DNA of 64,000 bases from Paractinoplanes tereljensis. Its GTDB lineage: Bacteria; Actinomycetota; Actinomycetes; Mycobacteriales; Micromonosporaceae. The notes below the pieces were generated by a model that saw only the letters and a program-made list of their open reading frames with translations, was not told the origin of the DNA and made no database searches. The translations under genes were made by a program, and so were the position numbers. The DNA is taken from assembly GCF_016862435.1 (NCBI RefSeq), contig NZ_BOMY01000022.1:124001-188000 (forward strand). Direction: 5' to 3'. Shown piece after piece: positions 34,953 to 43,540 of the stretch. Position 1 is the stretch's first letter; every line of letters starts with the position of its first letter.

Positions 34953-36048
34953 CGCCGACCTGTCGCTCCCCCGCCACCGCCGCACCGTCGAGGCGGGGCA
35001 GTTGATCGCGCGCGGCGCCGGCATCCTGTTCACCGCGATGCTGATGGCCGGTGTCTTCCGGGTCTTCCCGAGCGGGATGCCGGCCGGCCTGGTGGTGGCG
35101 TGCGCCGCGATGATCGCGCTGATGGCGGTGGCCCAGACCGCGGCCGTGGTCAACTACCGCCGCCCGACCGGCCCGCAGTACGCCTGGTGCAGCGCGGTCC
35201 AGGTGGTCTCCGACCTGGTGGTGATGTGCACGTTCGTGGCCGCGATGCGGGTCTACGCCAACACCACCACCTGGACCGCGCTGATCGTGCCGGTGGTCGC
35301 CGGGGCCTTGCGTTTCCGACTGCCCGGCGCCCTCGCCACCTGGGCGGTGACCTCGGCTTTCCTGCCGTTCGCGCTGCGGGTCGGCGGGCACACCATCGTC
35401 CCCGGCGACCTGACCTTCGCGATCCTGATCAACCTGGTCATCGCGTTCATCAGCGGCACCCAGTCCGGCGCGTTCGCCCGGCAGATCGGCGAGCTGGACG
35501 AGGCTCGCCGCGCGCTGGAGCACCAGGCCGGCCACGACCCGCTGACCGGCCTGCCCAACCGCACCCGCCTGGCCCAGTTCGCCGACGCCGAACACGGCCG
35601 CGAGCTGACGGTGCTGCTGCTCGACCTGAACGGCTTCAAGCAGGTGAACGACGAGCTGGGCCACGCCGCCGGCGACGAACTGCTGTGCGAGACCGGCCAC
35701 CGCATCCGTGCCGCCCTGCGCGCCGGCGACCTGGCCGGCCGGGTAGGCGGCGACGAGTTCCAGGTGCTGCTCCCCCAGACCGGCCCGGCCGAGGCCGCCG
35801 AGGTGATCGCCCGCCTGCGCGCCGAGATCACCCGCCCGGTACCGGTAAGCGGCGGCCAGGCGACGGTAGGCGTCAGCATCGGCGCCGCCCACCGCCAGGC
35901 CGGCCAGGACCTCACCCTGGAAACCTTGGCCGCCCAGGCCGACCAGGCGATGTACCGGGAGAAGTCGGCGCTCAGGCCCGCAGGAACGTCAGGACGGCCA
36001 GCACCCGGCGATGCTCGCGCTCATGCTGGACCAGCCCGAGCTTCGTGA
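34942..36048 (+). CDS. Membrane-bound GGDEF diguanylate cyclase
   Basis: The 368-residue protein has about five or six membrane segments in residues 20-185 (for example LIARGAGILFTAMLMAGVF and LTFAILINLVIAFISG), acting as a MASE-like sensor. A GGDEF domain follows from residue 195: AGHDPLTGLPNRTRLAQFA, DLNGFKQVNDELGHAAGD and RVGGDEF at 269-273. The I-site RAGD ends five residues before GGDEF. It should make cyclic-di-GMP at the membrane with feedback inhibition. Its last 77 bases overlap the convergent response-regulator gene, so the true coding tail is unusually long and odd in composition. Confidence 0.87.
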   Translation: MSPAADLSLPRHRRTVEAGQLIARGAGILFTAMLMAGVFRVFPSGMPAGLVVACAAMIALMAVAQTAAVVNYRRPTGPQYAWCSAVQVVSDLVVMCTFVAAMRVYANTTTWTALIVPVVAGALRFRLPGALATWAVTSAFLPFALRVGGHTIVPGDLTFAILINLVIAFISGTQSGAFARQIGELDEARRALEHQAGHDPLTGLPNRTRLAQFADAEHGRELTVLLLDLNGFKQVNDELGHAAGDELLCETGHRIRAALRAGDLAGRVGGDEFQVLLPQTGPAEAAEVIARLRAEITRPVPVSGGQATVGVSIGAAHRQAGQDLTLETLAAQADQAMYREKSALRPAGTSGRPAPGDARAHAGPARAS

Positions 36049-36616
36049 AGATCGACGTGACGTGCGCCTCGACGGTCTTGGTCGCCAGGTGCAGGTCGGC
36101 GGCTACCGCGGCGTTGGACAGCCCCTGGGCCATCAGCCCGAGCACGGCCCGCTCCCGGTCGGTGAGCGCGTCCAGCGGGTCCCGCTCGCGGCGCCGGGCC
36201 ACCAGCCGGGCCACCAGCTCGGGGTCCAGGACGGTGTCGCCGCGGGCCACCCGCCGCACGTCGGTGCCGAACGCGGTGAGGTCGGAGACCCGGTCCTTGA
36301 GCAGGTAGCCGACGCCGCCGTCGAACTCGGTCATCAGCCGCAGCGCGTGGTGCACCTCGACGTACTGGGACAGCAGCATCAGGCCGACGCCCGGCGCCGA
36401 CGCCCGGATCGCGGCCGCGGTCTCGATGCCCTCGGCCGCGAACCCGGGCGGCATCCGCAGGTCGATCACGGCGACGTCGGGCGGGTCGGCGCGCACCAGG
36501 CCGAGCAGCGCGGCCCCGGTGCCGGCCTGCCCGGTCACGGTGAACCCGACGTCGGTGAGGATGCGGGCCATCCCCTCGCGGAACAGCACGGCGTCGTCGG
36601 CCAGCATCACCCGCAC
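35972..36616 (-). CDS. NarL/FixJ-type response regulator
   Basis: This 214-residue regulator has a receiver with acidic pocket MLADDAVLF and phosphorylation aspartate in VAVIDLRMPP, and a LuxR helix-turn-helix, LTDRERAVLGLMAQGLSNAAVAADLHLATKTVEAHVTSIFTKLGL. It starts within the last ten bases of the kinase gene at 36607-38580, so the two form a coupled pair. No obvious target operon adjoins, so the regulon is unknown. Confidence 0.95.
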   Translation of the reverse strand: MRVMLADDAVLFREGMARILTDVGFTVTGQAGTGAALLGLVRADPPDVAVIDLRMPPGFAAEGIETAAAIRASAPGVGLMLLSQYVEVHHALRLMTEFDGGVGYLLKDRVSDLTAFGTDVRRVARGDTVLDPELVARLVARRRERDPLDALTDRERAVLGLMAQGLSNAAVAADLHLATKTVEAHVTSIFTKLGLVQHEREHRRVLAVLTFLRA

Positions 36617-38580
36617 GGAATCACCGTCCGCAGCCGGGTGCCGGCCGGCCCGCTCTCGACCCGCAGCCGGGCATCCAGCGTCGCCAGCCGGTCGGCGAGG
36701 CCCTCGAGGCCGCTGCCCGCTCGAACCTCGGCCCCACCGCCGCCGTCGTCGGACACCTCGACGACGAGGCCGCCCTCGGCGTCCTCGACCCGAACCGCCA
36801 CCGCCTCGGCCCCGGAGTGCTTGGCCGCGTTCGTGAGGCCCTCGCTGACCACGAAGTACGCCGTGGACTCGACCTCGGTCGGCAACCGCCGCGGCACCGA
36901 CATGGTCAGCCGCACCGGCAGCGCCGATCGGTCGGCCAGGAACTCGATCGCGGCCGCCAGCCCGTCCTGGGTCAGCACGGCCGGGTGCAGCCCGCGCGCC
37001 ATCTCGCGGAGCTCGGCGATGGCCGCCAGCAGGCGGCGGCGTACCTCCTCGGCCCGCGCCCCGACCTCGGTGTCACCGGCCAGCCGCACCACCGCGCCGA
37101 GCTCCATCGCGACGGTCACCAGCCGTTGCTGCGCGCCGTCGTGCAGGTCCCGCTCCAGCCGCCGGCGAGCCGCGTCGCCCGCCGCGACCAGGCGCTGGGC
37201 GGTGGCCCGCAGCTCCAGCACCAGCCCGGCCTGCGCGGCCAGGTCCCCGACCAGCCGCGACTCCGCGGTGGTGACGGCCTCCCCCGGCGCTTTCGTCACC
37301 GTGATCGCGCCACGGAACCGTCCGTCGTGCCGGACCGGCGACACCGTGATCGCGCCACCGGACCGTCCGTCGCCCCTTTCTGCTGGCTGGACCGGCGCGG
37401 CCGGGCGGGTGGGCAGGTCGGCCAGGGTGCGCGGGCCGGGTGGCAGCGGCGTGCCGGGTGGCCAGATCGATGCCGCCCGGAGCTCGTCGGCCGGGCCGGT
37501 CCACAGCGTCACCTCGCGCGCCCCGACCGCGTCGGCGACGGTGCCGCAGATGCTGTCGAGCAGGCCGCCGGCCGGCGCGGTGAAGTGCGCGGACAGCCGG
37601 GCCAGAGCCTCGTAGGGGGTGGCGCGCCGGCCGTAGACGACCCGGTCGGCCAGCCGCTGCACACGCCGGCGCAGCGGCTCGAAGGCGACCGCCACTCCCC
37701 CGGTGGCCAGCAGCGACAGCAGCGTGCCGTACCCGTCGACCAGCCGGCCCGCGCCGGTCACGACCACGGCGTAGGCCGCGGTCACCAGCACCGCCATCGC
37801 GCCGAACACCAGCGACTTGTTGATCACCGGATCGATGTCGTAGAGCCGATACCGAAGGATCGCGGCGCCGGCCGCCACCGCGAGCAGCGGCGCGGTCAGC
37901 GTGCCCGGAACCGGCGACCCCCACACCGCCAGGCCGACCACCATCACCGCGGCCGACACCGCCGCCGCGTACAGGAACCAGCGCAGCTGCCGGGTCTCGT
38001 CCCCACGGGCCTGCCGCACCCGCACGACCACGCAGACCACCCAGGTCAGCTGGAACAGCAAATAGCCCACCGGCCGGGCGACCCGGTAGAAGGCGTCCGC
38101 AGCCGACTGCCCGGCCAGGTCGAACGGAAAGTCGGCAACCAGTCCGGTGCGGGGCCACTCGACCGGCCACAAGGCCGAGACCACCGACAGAACCAGCCCG
38201 ATCGCGGCGAGGCCACCGACGACCGGCACCCACCGGCGGGACGGCAGCCGCCCGGTCGGGAAGCACATCACCGCCACACCGACAAGCACCAGCACGAGCG
38301 GCAGCGGCCAGACCCCGAACCAGCCGACCCAGGAAGCGCCCGGCAGCGGCCCGTCCCGCAGCCCGTACTGCCGGCCCGCGAACATCACCGCGTGCGCGGC
38401 GCCGACCGCCACGAACAACCGGCCTTCCCGGTTGTCCGGGCGGCGGCGCAGCACGTAGAACCCGACCGCGGCGAACGAGACGGCGATCAGTCCGTTGTGC
38501 AGGTTGCCGAGATGGAAGCCGAGCACGAGGCCACCGGCGACCAGCACCGCGGTCGCCGCACCCACCACCCAGCGCAACAC
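36607..38580 (-). CDS. Sensor histidine kinase with large membrane sensor
   Basis: This 657-residue kinase has about eight to ten membrane segments in residues 1-300, a GAF-like region (about 330-450), then the HisKA_3 helix with the phosphorylated histidine in RRLERDLHDGAQQRLVTVAMELG and a HATPase domain (VVSEGLTNAAKHSGA, VSDDGGGGAEVRAGSGLEGLADRL). DIDPVINKSLVFGAMA at the end of the membrane region is typical of this actinomycete group. GTG 38580 is the start. It overlaps its response regulator by 10 bases. The signal is unknown. A 45-base direct repeat lies in the GAF region. Confidence 0.93.
   Translation of the reverse strand: MLRWVVGAATAVLVAGGLVLGFHLGNLHNGLIAVSFAAVGFYVLRRRPDNREGRLFVAVGAAHAVMFAGRQYGLRDGPLPGASWVGWFGVWPLPLVLVLVGVAVMCFPTGRLPSRRWVPVVGGLAAIGLVLSVVSALWPVEWPRTGLVADFPFDLAGQSAADAFYRVARPVGYLLFQLTWVVCVVVRVRQARGDETRQLRWFLYAAAVSAAVMVVGLAVWGSPVPGTLTAPLLAVAAGAAILRYRLYDIDPVINKSLVFGAMAVLVTAAYAVVVTGAGRLVDGYGTLLSLLATGGVAVAFEPLRRRVQRLADRVVYGRRATPYEALARLSAHFTAPAGGLLDSICGTVADAVGAREVTLWTGPADELRAASIWPPGTPLPPGPRTLADLPTRPAAPVQPAERGDGRSGGAITVSPVRHDGRFRGAITVTKAPGEAVTTAESRLVGDLAAQAGLVLELRATAQRLVAAGDAARRRLERDLHDGAQQRLVTVAMELGAVVRLAGDTEVGARAEEVRRRLLAAIAELREMARGLHPAVLTQDGLAAAIEFLADRSALPVRLTMSVPRRLPTEVESTAYFVVSEGLTNAAKHSGAEAVAVRVEDAEGGLVVEVSDDGGGGAEVRAGSGLEGLADRLATLDARLRVESGPAGTRLRTVIPCG
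37297..37372 (-). repeat. Tandem 45-base repeat inside the kinase gene
   Basis: CACCGTGATCGCGCCAC and following bases occur at 37297-37327 and again at 37342-37372 with two differences. In protein terms DGRSGGAITV is repeated as DGRFRGAITV fifteen residues later. It looks like a recent in-frame duplication of a beta hairpin in the GAF-like domain. Confidence 0.6.
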
Positions 38581-38687
38581 GTCTGTATGGTGCCAGCGCG
38601 CGGCCCCGATGTGATCAGGGTTAACCCGGCAGTTGTCGAGGGCCGGCCCCGATGCCGGCCCGCTCCGGCTCGACGACCGTGAGCGAC

Positions 38688-39284
38688 ATGACTTCCACGC
38701 CCCTGGACCGCCTGCTCACCGGATCGCTTTTCGTCGCGCCCGCCGTCTACCTGACCGCCGACCTGCTCTACGCGACCCGCGGCTGGGACGATCCCACCGC
38801 CGCCGTGGTGCACGTCCTCGGCGCCGTCGGCTACACCATCGTCCTGGTCCGCCTGGTGACGCTGGGCGATGGCGTCCTGGCCGCCGTCCTGCTGGTGGTC
38901 GGCGCGTTCGGCGCGGCCGGTGACGTCGCCTACGGCTTCAACACCATCCACGTCTCGCTCGGCGACACCGACCTGGTCGACGCCACCGGCGCCGCCACCC
39001 TGATCAAGCCACTGGGCCTGTGCTTCCCGCTGACCCTGTTGCTCGGCGCGGTGGTCCTGCGCGGCAAGGCCCCGACCTGGGCGGTCACCCTGCTGGCAGT
39101 AAGCGCCCTGGCCTGGCCGGTGGCCCACATCGGTAACATCGGCTGGCTGGCCGTAGCGGTCAACGCCGCCCTGGTCACCGCACTCGGCGCCGTCGCGCTG
39201 CAGTCCCCGACCCGCCCGGCCGCGTCCGCGTCGCCATCGGCGGCAGCGATCCCGACGGCGGAGCCCGGCCGATCCGGCCGGTAG
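38688..39284 (+). CDS. Uncharacterised multi-pass membrane protein
   Basis: This 198-residue protein has about six hydrophobic segments (LFVAPAVYLTADLLYA, VVHVLGAVGYTIVLVRLV, VLAAVLLVVGAFGAAGDVAYGF, FPLTLLLGAVVL, AVTLLAVSALAWPVAHI, WLAVAVNAALVTALGAVAL) and a short polar tail. It matches no family I can name. ATG 38688 is chosen; GTG 38679 and ATG 38652 are in frame upstream and not excluded. It is divergent from the kinase at 38580; GGTTAACC lies in the 107 bases between. Confidence 0.66.
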   Translation: MTSTPLDRLLTGSLFVAPAVYLTADLLYATRGWDDPTAAVVHVLGAVGYTIVLVRLVTLGDGVLAAVLLVVGAFGAAGDVAYGFNTIHVSLGDTDLVDATGAATLIKPLGLCFPLTLLLGAVVLRGKAPTWAVTLLAVSALAWPVAHIGNIGWLAVAVNAALVTALGAVALQSPTRPAASASPSAAAIPTAEPGRSGR

Positions 39285-39291
39285 GCAGTCC

Positions 39292-39322
39292 CCGGCCGGG
39301 CCTGGGGGGCAGGCCCGGCCGG
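39292..39322. terminator. Bidirectional terminator hairpin
   Basis: CCGGCCGGGCCTG (39292-39304), loop GGGGG, and its exact complement (39310-39322) form a perfect 13-base-pair stem between the convergent membrane-protein and sugar-dehydrogenase genes. Confidence 0.87.
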
Positions 39323-39329
39323 TGCGATC

Positions 39330-41399
39330 TCAGGCTGCCGGGGTGAGGACCACCTCGTCGGTGCCGGTTTGGGGTGGGGTTCCGGTGTCGGTGTAGGACG
39401 CCACGAAGACCGCTGTCAGGTTGGCGGAGCCGGCGTGGCCGGGGTCCAGGAACGTGGTTATCGAGCCGGTGCAACCGGACGATGTGGACAGTGGGTGGCC
39501 GTGCTGGTCGTGGCCGAGGATGTAGGTCACGGTTACCCGGGCGCAGTCGACCGGGGCGTCGTCGGTTACCGCCACCTGGTAGGTGACCGTGTCGCCGAAG
39601 CTGAACGGCTGGTCCTCGGTCGGGGTCACGAACCGCACGACCGGGGCCAGGGTGCCGACCGGGAGGATCACCTCGGCGCCGGCCGAGCGGCCGGTGCTGT
39701 CGGTGACCTTGAGGACCGGGCGGTAGTTACCGTTCGCGGTGAACGTGTAGCTGGCGTTGGGCTGCCGCGAGTCGACGCGGCCGTCGGCGTTGAAGTCCCA
39801 GGCGTACGCCAGCGGGTCGCCGTCGGGATCCACCGTGCCGGCGCTGGAGAACGCGACGGTGAGTGGCGCCTGGCCGCTTGTCGGCGTCGCCGACGCCTTG
39901 GGGATCGGGGTGCGGTTGCCGCGGACGTAGTCGATCCGCGCCAGCTGGGCGTCGGGGTTCTCGCTGAAGTAGCCGTCGCCGTATTCCAGGACGTAGAGCG
40001 CGCCATCCGGGCCGAACTCCAGGTCCATCGGGTTGTCGAAGACGATCTCCGGGAGCACCGGGTCGACCTGGGTGACCTGGTGGCGGCGGTCGAGGTGGAA
40101 GGCCTTGACGTAGTCGCGGGTCCACTCGGCGAACAGCGGCAGGCCGTCGAACGTCTCCGGCCACTTGACCCGCGAGCGCAGATGACGGTCGAAGTTGTAG
40201 GCCGGGCCGCCCATCGGGCCGATACCGCCGGTGCCCAGTTCGGGCCAGGCGGCGGTCACGCCGTACGAATAAATGACCTCGGCCTTCTCCACCGGTGGCA
40301 GGTTGCGCAGGCCGGTGTTGTGCGGTGACTCGTTGACCGGCTTGGCGCAGTTGAACGGGGCTCCGGAGACGCCGGTGGCGAAGTCGTAGTCGACGTACGG
40401 CTGGTCGGGCGCGACGCAGTACGGCCAGCCGTAGCTGGCCGGTTTGTCGATCGCCATCCAGCGGCCCTGCCCGGCCGGCCCGCGCGCCGGGTTGGCGACC
40501 TGCGCGTCGGGCGAGTAGTCGGCCAGGTAGACCACGTCGGTCTCCGGGTCGACGGTGAACCGGAACGGGTTGCGCAGGCCCATCGCGTAGATCTCGGCCC
40601 GGGTCTTCGGGGTGCCCGGCTTGAACAGGTTGCCGCGCGGGATGGTGTAACCGCCGTCCCGGCCGACCTTGATCCGCAGCAGCTTGCCGCGCAGGTCGTT
40701 GGTGTTGCCGGCCGACCGCTGGGCGTCGAAGACCGGGTTGCGGCCGGCCCGCTCGTCGATCGGGGCGTACCCGTCGGAGAAGAACGGGTTGCTGTCGTCG
40801 CCGGTGGACAGGAACAGGTTGCCATCGCTGTCGAAGTCGATCTTCCCACCGACGTGGCAGCACATCCCCCGATCGGTGGCGACCTGCAGGATCTTCTGTT
40901 CCGAGCCCAGCACCAGGGTGTTCCCGACCAGCTTGAACCGGGACAGCTGCAGATAGCCCTTGAACCGGGCGAAGTCGGCGGCGGTGCCGGTGGACGGCGC
41001 GTCGCCCTCGTTGACGGTCGGCGTGGTGGGATCGTCGGCCGGCGTGTTCAGCACCGGTGAGTAGTAGATATATACCCATTTATTTCGGGCGAAATCCGGG
41101 TCTACCGCGATGCCCTGCACGCCTTCCTCGTCGTGCAGATACACCGGGATGGTGGCAGCGAGGACGTTGCGGCCGGTCGACGGCTCGTGGATGCGGACCG
41201 CGCCGTTGCGGGCGGTGTGCAGCACCCGCCCGTCGGGCAGCACGGCGAGCGCGATCGGCTCACCCGGGAAGTCGTTGAGGGTGACCTTCTGGAAGTCGGA
41301 AGCCGGCGGCAACTCATGGCCCGGATGGGCCAGGGCCGCGGTCGGCACGGCCAGGAGGGCCGCGCCAACGAAACCAACCAGTCCGGTACGGCGGAACAT
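39330..41399 (-). CDS. Secreted PQQ-dependent sugar dehydrogenase with PKD domain
   Basis: This 689-residue protein has a signal peptide (FRRTGLVGFVGAALLAVPTAALAHP), a six-bladed beta-propeller of the glucose/sorbosone dehydrogenase type (about 30-470) and a PKD domain (about 490-580, VAFSSAGTVDPDGDPLAYAWDFNADG). Propeller motifs include VLPDGRVLHTARNG, the probable catalytic histidine in MCCHVGGKIDFDSDGNLFLSTGDD, NTNDLRGKLLRIK and YAMGLRNPFRFTVDPETD. It would oxidise extracellular aldoses using PQQ and calcium. No PQQ synthesis gene is nearby. ATG 41399 overlaps the stop of the preceding TIM-barrel gene, so the two are one operon. Confidence 0.92.
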   Translation of the reverse strand: MFRRTGLVGFVGAALLAVPTAALAHPGHELPPASDFQKVTLNDFPGEPIALAVLPDGRVLHTARNGAVRIHEPSTGRNVLAATIPVYLHDEEGVQGIAVDPDFARNKWVYIYYSPVLNTPADDPTTPTVNEGDAPSTGTAADFARFKGYLQLSRFKLVGNTLVLGSEQKILQVATDRGMCCHVGGKIDFDSDGNLFLSTGDDSNPFFSDGYAPIDERAGRNPVFDAQRSAGNTNDLRGKLLRIKVGRDGGYTIPRGNLFKPGTPKTRAEIYAMGLRNPFRFTVDPETDVVYLADYSPDAQVANPARGPAGQGRWMAIDKPASYGWPYCVAPDQPYVDYDFATGVSGAPFNCAKPVNESPHNTGLRNLPPVEKAEVIYSYGVTAAWPELGTGGIGPMGGPAYNFDRHLRSRVKWPETFDGLPLFAEWTRDYVKAFHLDRRHQVTQVDPVLPEIVFDNPMDLEFGPDGALYVLEYGDGYFSENPDAQLARIDYVRGNRTPIPKASATPTSGQAPLTVAFSSAGTVDPDGDPLAYAWDFNADGRVDSRQPNASYTFTANGNYRPVLKVTDSTGRSAGAEVILPVGTLAPVVRFVTPTEDQPFSFGDTVTYQVAVTDDAPVDCARVTVTYILGHDQHGHPLSTSSGCTGSITTFLDPGHAGSANLTAVFVASYTDTGTPPQTGTDEVVLTPAA

Positions 41400-42286
41400 C
41401 AGAACCGCAACCCGGCCAGGTAGTTGTACCCGACCCGGGCGGTGTCGAGCGCCTGGGCCGGAGTGCGCGGCGGCGACCCGGCGTCGTCCCGTTCGACGAT
41501 GTACTCGATCAGGCCGGCCTCCCGCGAACGCGCGAAGATCCGCCCGAAGTCGATGAGCCCGTCGCCGGGGTCGGCGAAGCTCGCGTTGATGTCCAGGTCC
41601 TTGACGTGGACCTGCTTGATCCGGCCGCGGTGCTCGCTGATCAGGTCGACCGGGTCGTGCGCGCCCCGGAACGCCCAGAACAGGTCGACCTCGAGGTGCA
41701 CGTTTCGCGGGTCGGTCTCGCCGGTGAGGATGTCGAAGCCGGTCAGCTTCGTCCCGGTCTGCCGGAAGAACTCGGCGTGGTGGTTGTGGTAACCGAAGTC
41801 GAGCCCGGCCCGGCGAGCCAGGGCGCCGGCCCGGTTGAGGTCGGCGGCGAACGCGCGGTAGACGGCGGCGTCCCGGATCGGTCCGGTGGGGCCCTGCCCG
41901 AAGAACGGGTGGACGATGAACTTGTTGCCGACGATCGCGGCGTCCTCCAGCGAGCGCTGCCACGCGGACGCGTCGAACGGCTGCGGGATGCCGACGTGGC
42001 CCGAGGTGGCCCGGATGCCGGCGTTGTCGAGCGCGGCCCGGAACTGGGCGGCGGTGCGGCCGACGAAGCCGGCGTGCTCGACCCTCGTGTAGCCGATCTC
42101 GGCGAGCTCGGCGAGGCTGGCCTCCAGGTTGACCTGGAGCTGATTGCGCAGCGTGTAGAGCTGCACGCTGATCTGGTCGCGCGGCACTCGGTGAAGTTTC
42201 CCGCCGGCCGAGGCTGCTGACGGGGTGGCAAGCGTGGTGGCGGCACCGGCGGCTGCGGCGGCACCGAGGAGTTGGCGGCGATTCAT
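41399..42286 (-). CDS. Tat-exported sugar phosphate isomerase/epimerase-like TIM-barrel protein
   Basis: The 295-residue protein begins MNRRQLLGAAAAAGAATTLATPSAASA, a twin-arginine signal. The mature part is a xylose-isomerase-like barrel: ISVQLYTLRNQLQ, IGYTRVEHAGF, DFGYHNHHAEF, NVHLEVDLFWAF and IKQVHVKDLDI. The metal-ligand residues E, D, H and E are in HHAEF, EVDLFW, HVKD and IVERDD. AAAGGAG stands 7 bases before ATG 42286. Its coupling to the PQQ sugar dehydrogenase suggests joint processing of an external sugar. Exact substrate unknown. Confidence 0.9.
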   Translation of the reverse strand: MNRRQLLGAAAAAGAATTLATPSAASAGGKLHRVPRDQISVQLYTLRNQLQVNLEASLAELAEIGYTRVEHAGFVGRTAAQFRAALDNAGIRATSGHVGIPQPFDASAWQRSLEDAAIVGNKFIVHPFFGQGPTGPIRDAAVYRAFAADLNRAGALARRAGLDFGYHNHHAEFFRQTGTKLTGFDILTGETDPRNVHLEVDLFWAFRGAHDPVDLISEHRGRIKQVHVKDLDINASFADPGDGLIDFGRIFARSREAGLIEYIVERDDAGSPPRTPAQALDTARVGYNYLAGLRF

Positions 42287-42513
42287 TGACGCTCTCCTTT
42301 GAACGGCTATCCGGGCAGATTACCGAGAAGTTTCGTCCACAGTGAACCCAAGTTTCTTCATATCCAGCAAAAGTTCTCGAAGTCTCGGCAAAACTACGCA
42401 GAGTAATTTTTTTGCGGAGATGCAACGTATTACTGGGTGCGGCACGTCTTTTACCGTGAAGCGCCGGAGCCCCCGGGGGACAAGTGAACAACGAATGCTT
42501 GAGGGGACCGGAA
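42287..42513. other. AT-richer divergent control region
   Basis: This 227-base gap between the Tat TIM-barrel and PhyH genes is noticeably richer in A and T than its surroundings. It holds a run of seven T (near 42407-42413) and a 6-base inverted repeat AGTAAT...ATTACT (42402-42434). No protein-like frame is convincing. It probably contains both divergent promoters and a regulator site. Confidence 0.4.
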
Positions 42514-43383
42514 ATGAGCCTTACCGGATTCGAGGCGATCACGCCCGAACAGCGCGACGAATTCCAGCAGGAGGGGATTCTGCTGATCCGCGGCGCGCTG
42601 ACCGAGGAGCACCGGGCCCGTCTCGAGGAGGCGGTCGACCGGGTCTACGCCGACGAGCGGCAGGCCGGGCGGCTCAAGTCCGACGGCACGCTGCACATGC
42701 TCGGCTTCCTCGACCGGGACGAGGAGTTCGGCGAATTGCTGACCCAGCCGAGCACGTTCCCGTACATCTGGGGGCTGGCCGGCTGGAACATCTACTCGCA
42801 CCACAACCACCTCGACGTGACGCCGCCGTCACCGCAGGAGGAGGCGCCGGCGTGGGGCTGGCACCAGGACGGGTACCGGCAGAATTCGGACCCGGAAGCC
42901 CTGGTCGGCGACCCGCGCCCGATGCTCTCACTCAAGGTGGCGTATGTCCTGTCGGACCTGTCGCGGACCGGCCGGGGTGCCACCAAGGTGATCCCGGGCA
43001 GCCACCTGCGCAACACCCTGGAGCGCACCGAGGGCGACCCGCGCGGCACCGTCGAGATCACCGCGAACCCGGGCGACGCCTTCGTCTTCGACCGCCGGCT
43101 GTGGCACTCGCGCTCGGTCAACCGCAGCTCGGTGACCCGCAAGATGCTGTTCGTCGGCTACACCTACCGGTGGATCCGGCCGCTCGACGACATGCCGGTC
43201 GACAAGGACGGCGCGTGGTGGGCGAACCGCACGCCGGTCCAGAAACAATTGCTCGGCGAAGCAACCCACACCGCCAATCACTGGGGTGTGAATTGGGACG
43301 GATACATCGACGAGAAGATCCCGCTGCGGCACGAATTGCAAACGCGCGGCCTGCTCGACCGAACAATTCCGTGGCTCCGATAG
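42514..43383 (+). CDS. PhyH-family Fe(II)/2-oxoglutarate dioxygenase
   Basis: The 289-residue enzyme has the phytanoyl-CoA dioxygenase layout: EFQQEGILLIRGALTEEHRARL, the metal ligands H117 and D119 in WGWHQDGYRQ, the third ligand H198 in FDRRLWHSRSVNRS, and a nearby arginine for 2-oxoglutarate. YSHHNHLDV and SDLSRTGRGATKVIPGSH are also typical. It would hydroxylate a small molecule, natural product or amino acid. GAGGGGACC before ATG 42514 selects this start over GTG 42484. No natural-product genes adjoin, so the substrate is unknown. Confidence 0.89.
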   Translation: MSLTGFEAITPEQRDEFQQEGILLIRGALTEEHRARLEEAVDRVYADERQAGRLKSDGTLHMLGFLDRDEEFGELLTQPSTFPYIWGLAGWNIYSHHNHLDVTPPSPQEEAPAWGWHQDGYRQNSDPEALVGDPRPMLSLKVAYVLSDLSRTGRGATKVIPGSHLRNTLERTEGDPRGTVEITANPGDAFVFDRRLWHSRSVNRSSVTRKMLFVGYTYRWIRPLDDMPVDKDGAWWANRTPVQKQLLGEATHTANHWGVNWDGYIDEKIPLRHELQTRGLLDRTIPWLR

Positions 43384-43442
43384 CCAAACACGGAGCGTAG
43401 TCTCGACGGCCCACCCGGGCCAAGAGTAGGGCCGGCGAGCAA

Positions 43443-43532
43443 GCCTCCCACCCACGGTCCGCCAGCCCCCTGGCGGTCAAAGGTGGGGAGGCCAGGCCGG
43501 GCCGGCGGAGTAGCGACCCCGCCGGCCCGGCC
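43443..43532. terminator. Double hairpin between convergent PhyH and aminotransferase genes
   Basis: Two structures lie side by side. The first nests CCGCCAG/CTGGCGG within GCCTCCCACC/GGTGGGGAGGC (43443-43492). The second is a perfect 14-base-pair stem GGCCGGGCCGGCGG with its complement (43495-43508 and 43519-43532) and a 10-base loop. Together they would stop transcription from both sides. Confidence 0.82.
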
Positions 43533-43540
43533 GCCGAAGA

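Noticed and set aside
41400..42542. A single minus-strand gene of 1070 codons covering the sugar dehydrogenase and upstream DNA
   Set aside because: Residues upstream of the signal peptide at 41399 are out-of-frame translation of the TIM-barrel gene, which has its own Tat signal and ribosome site.
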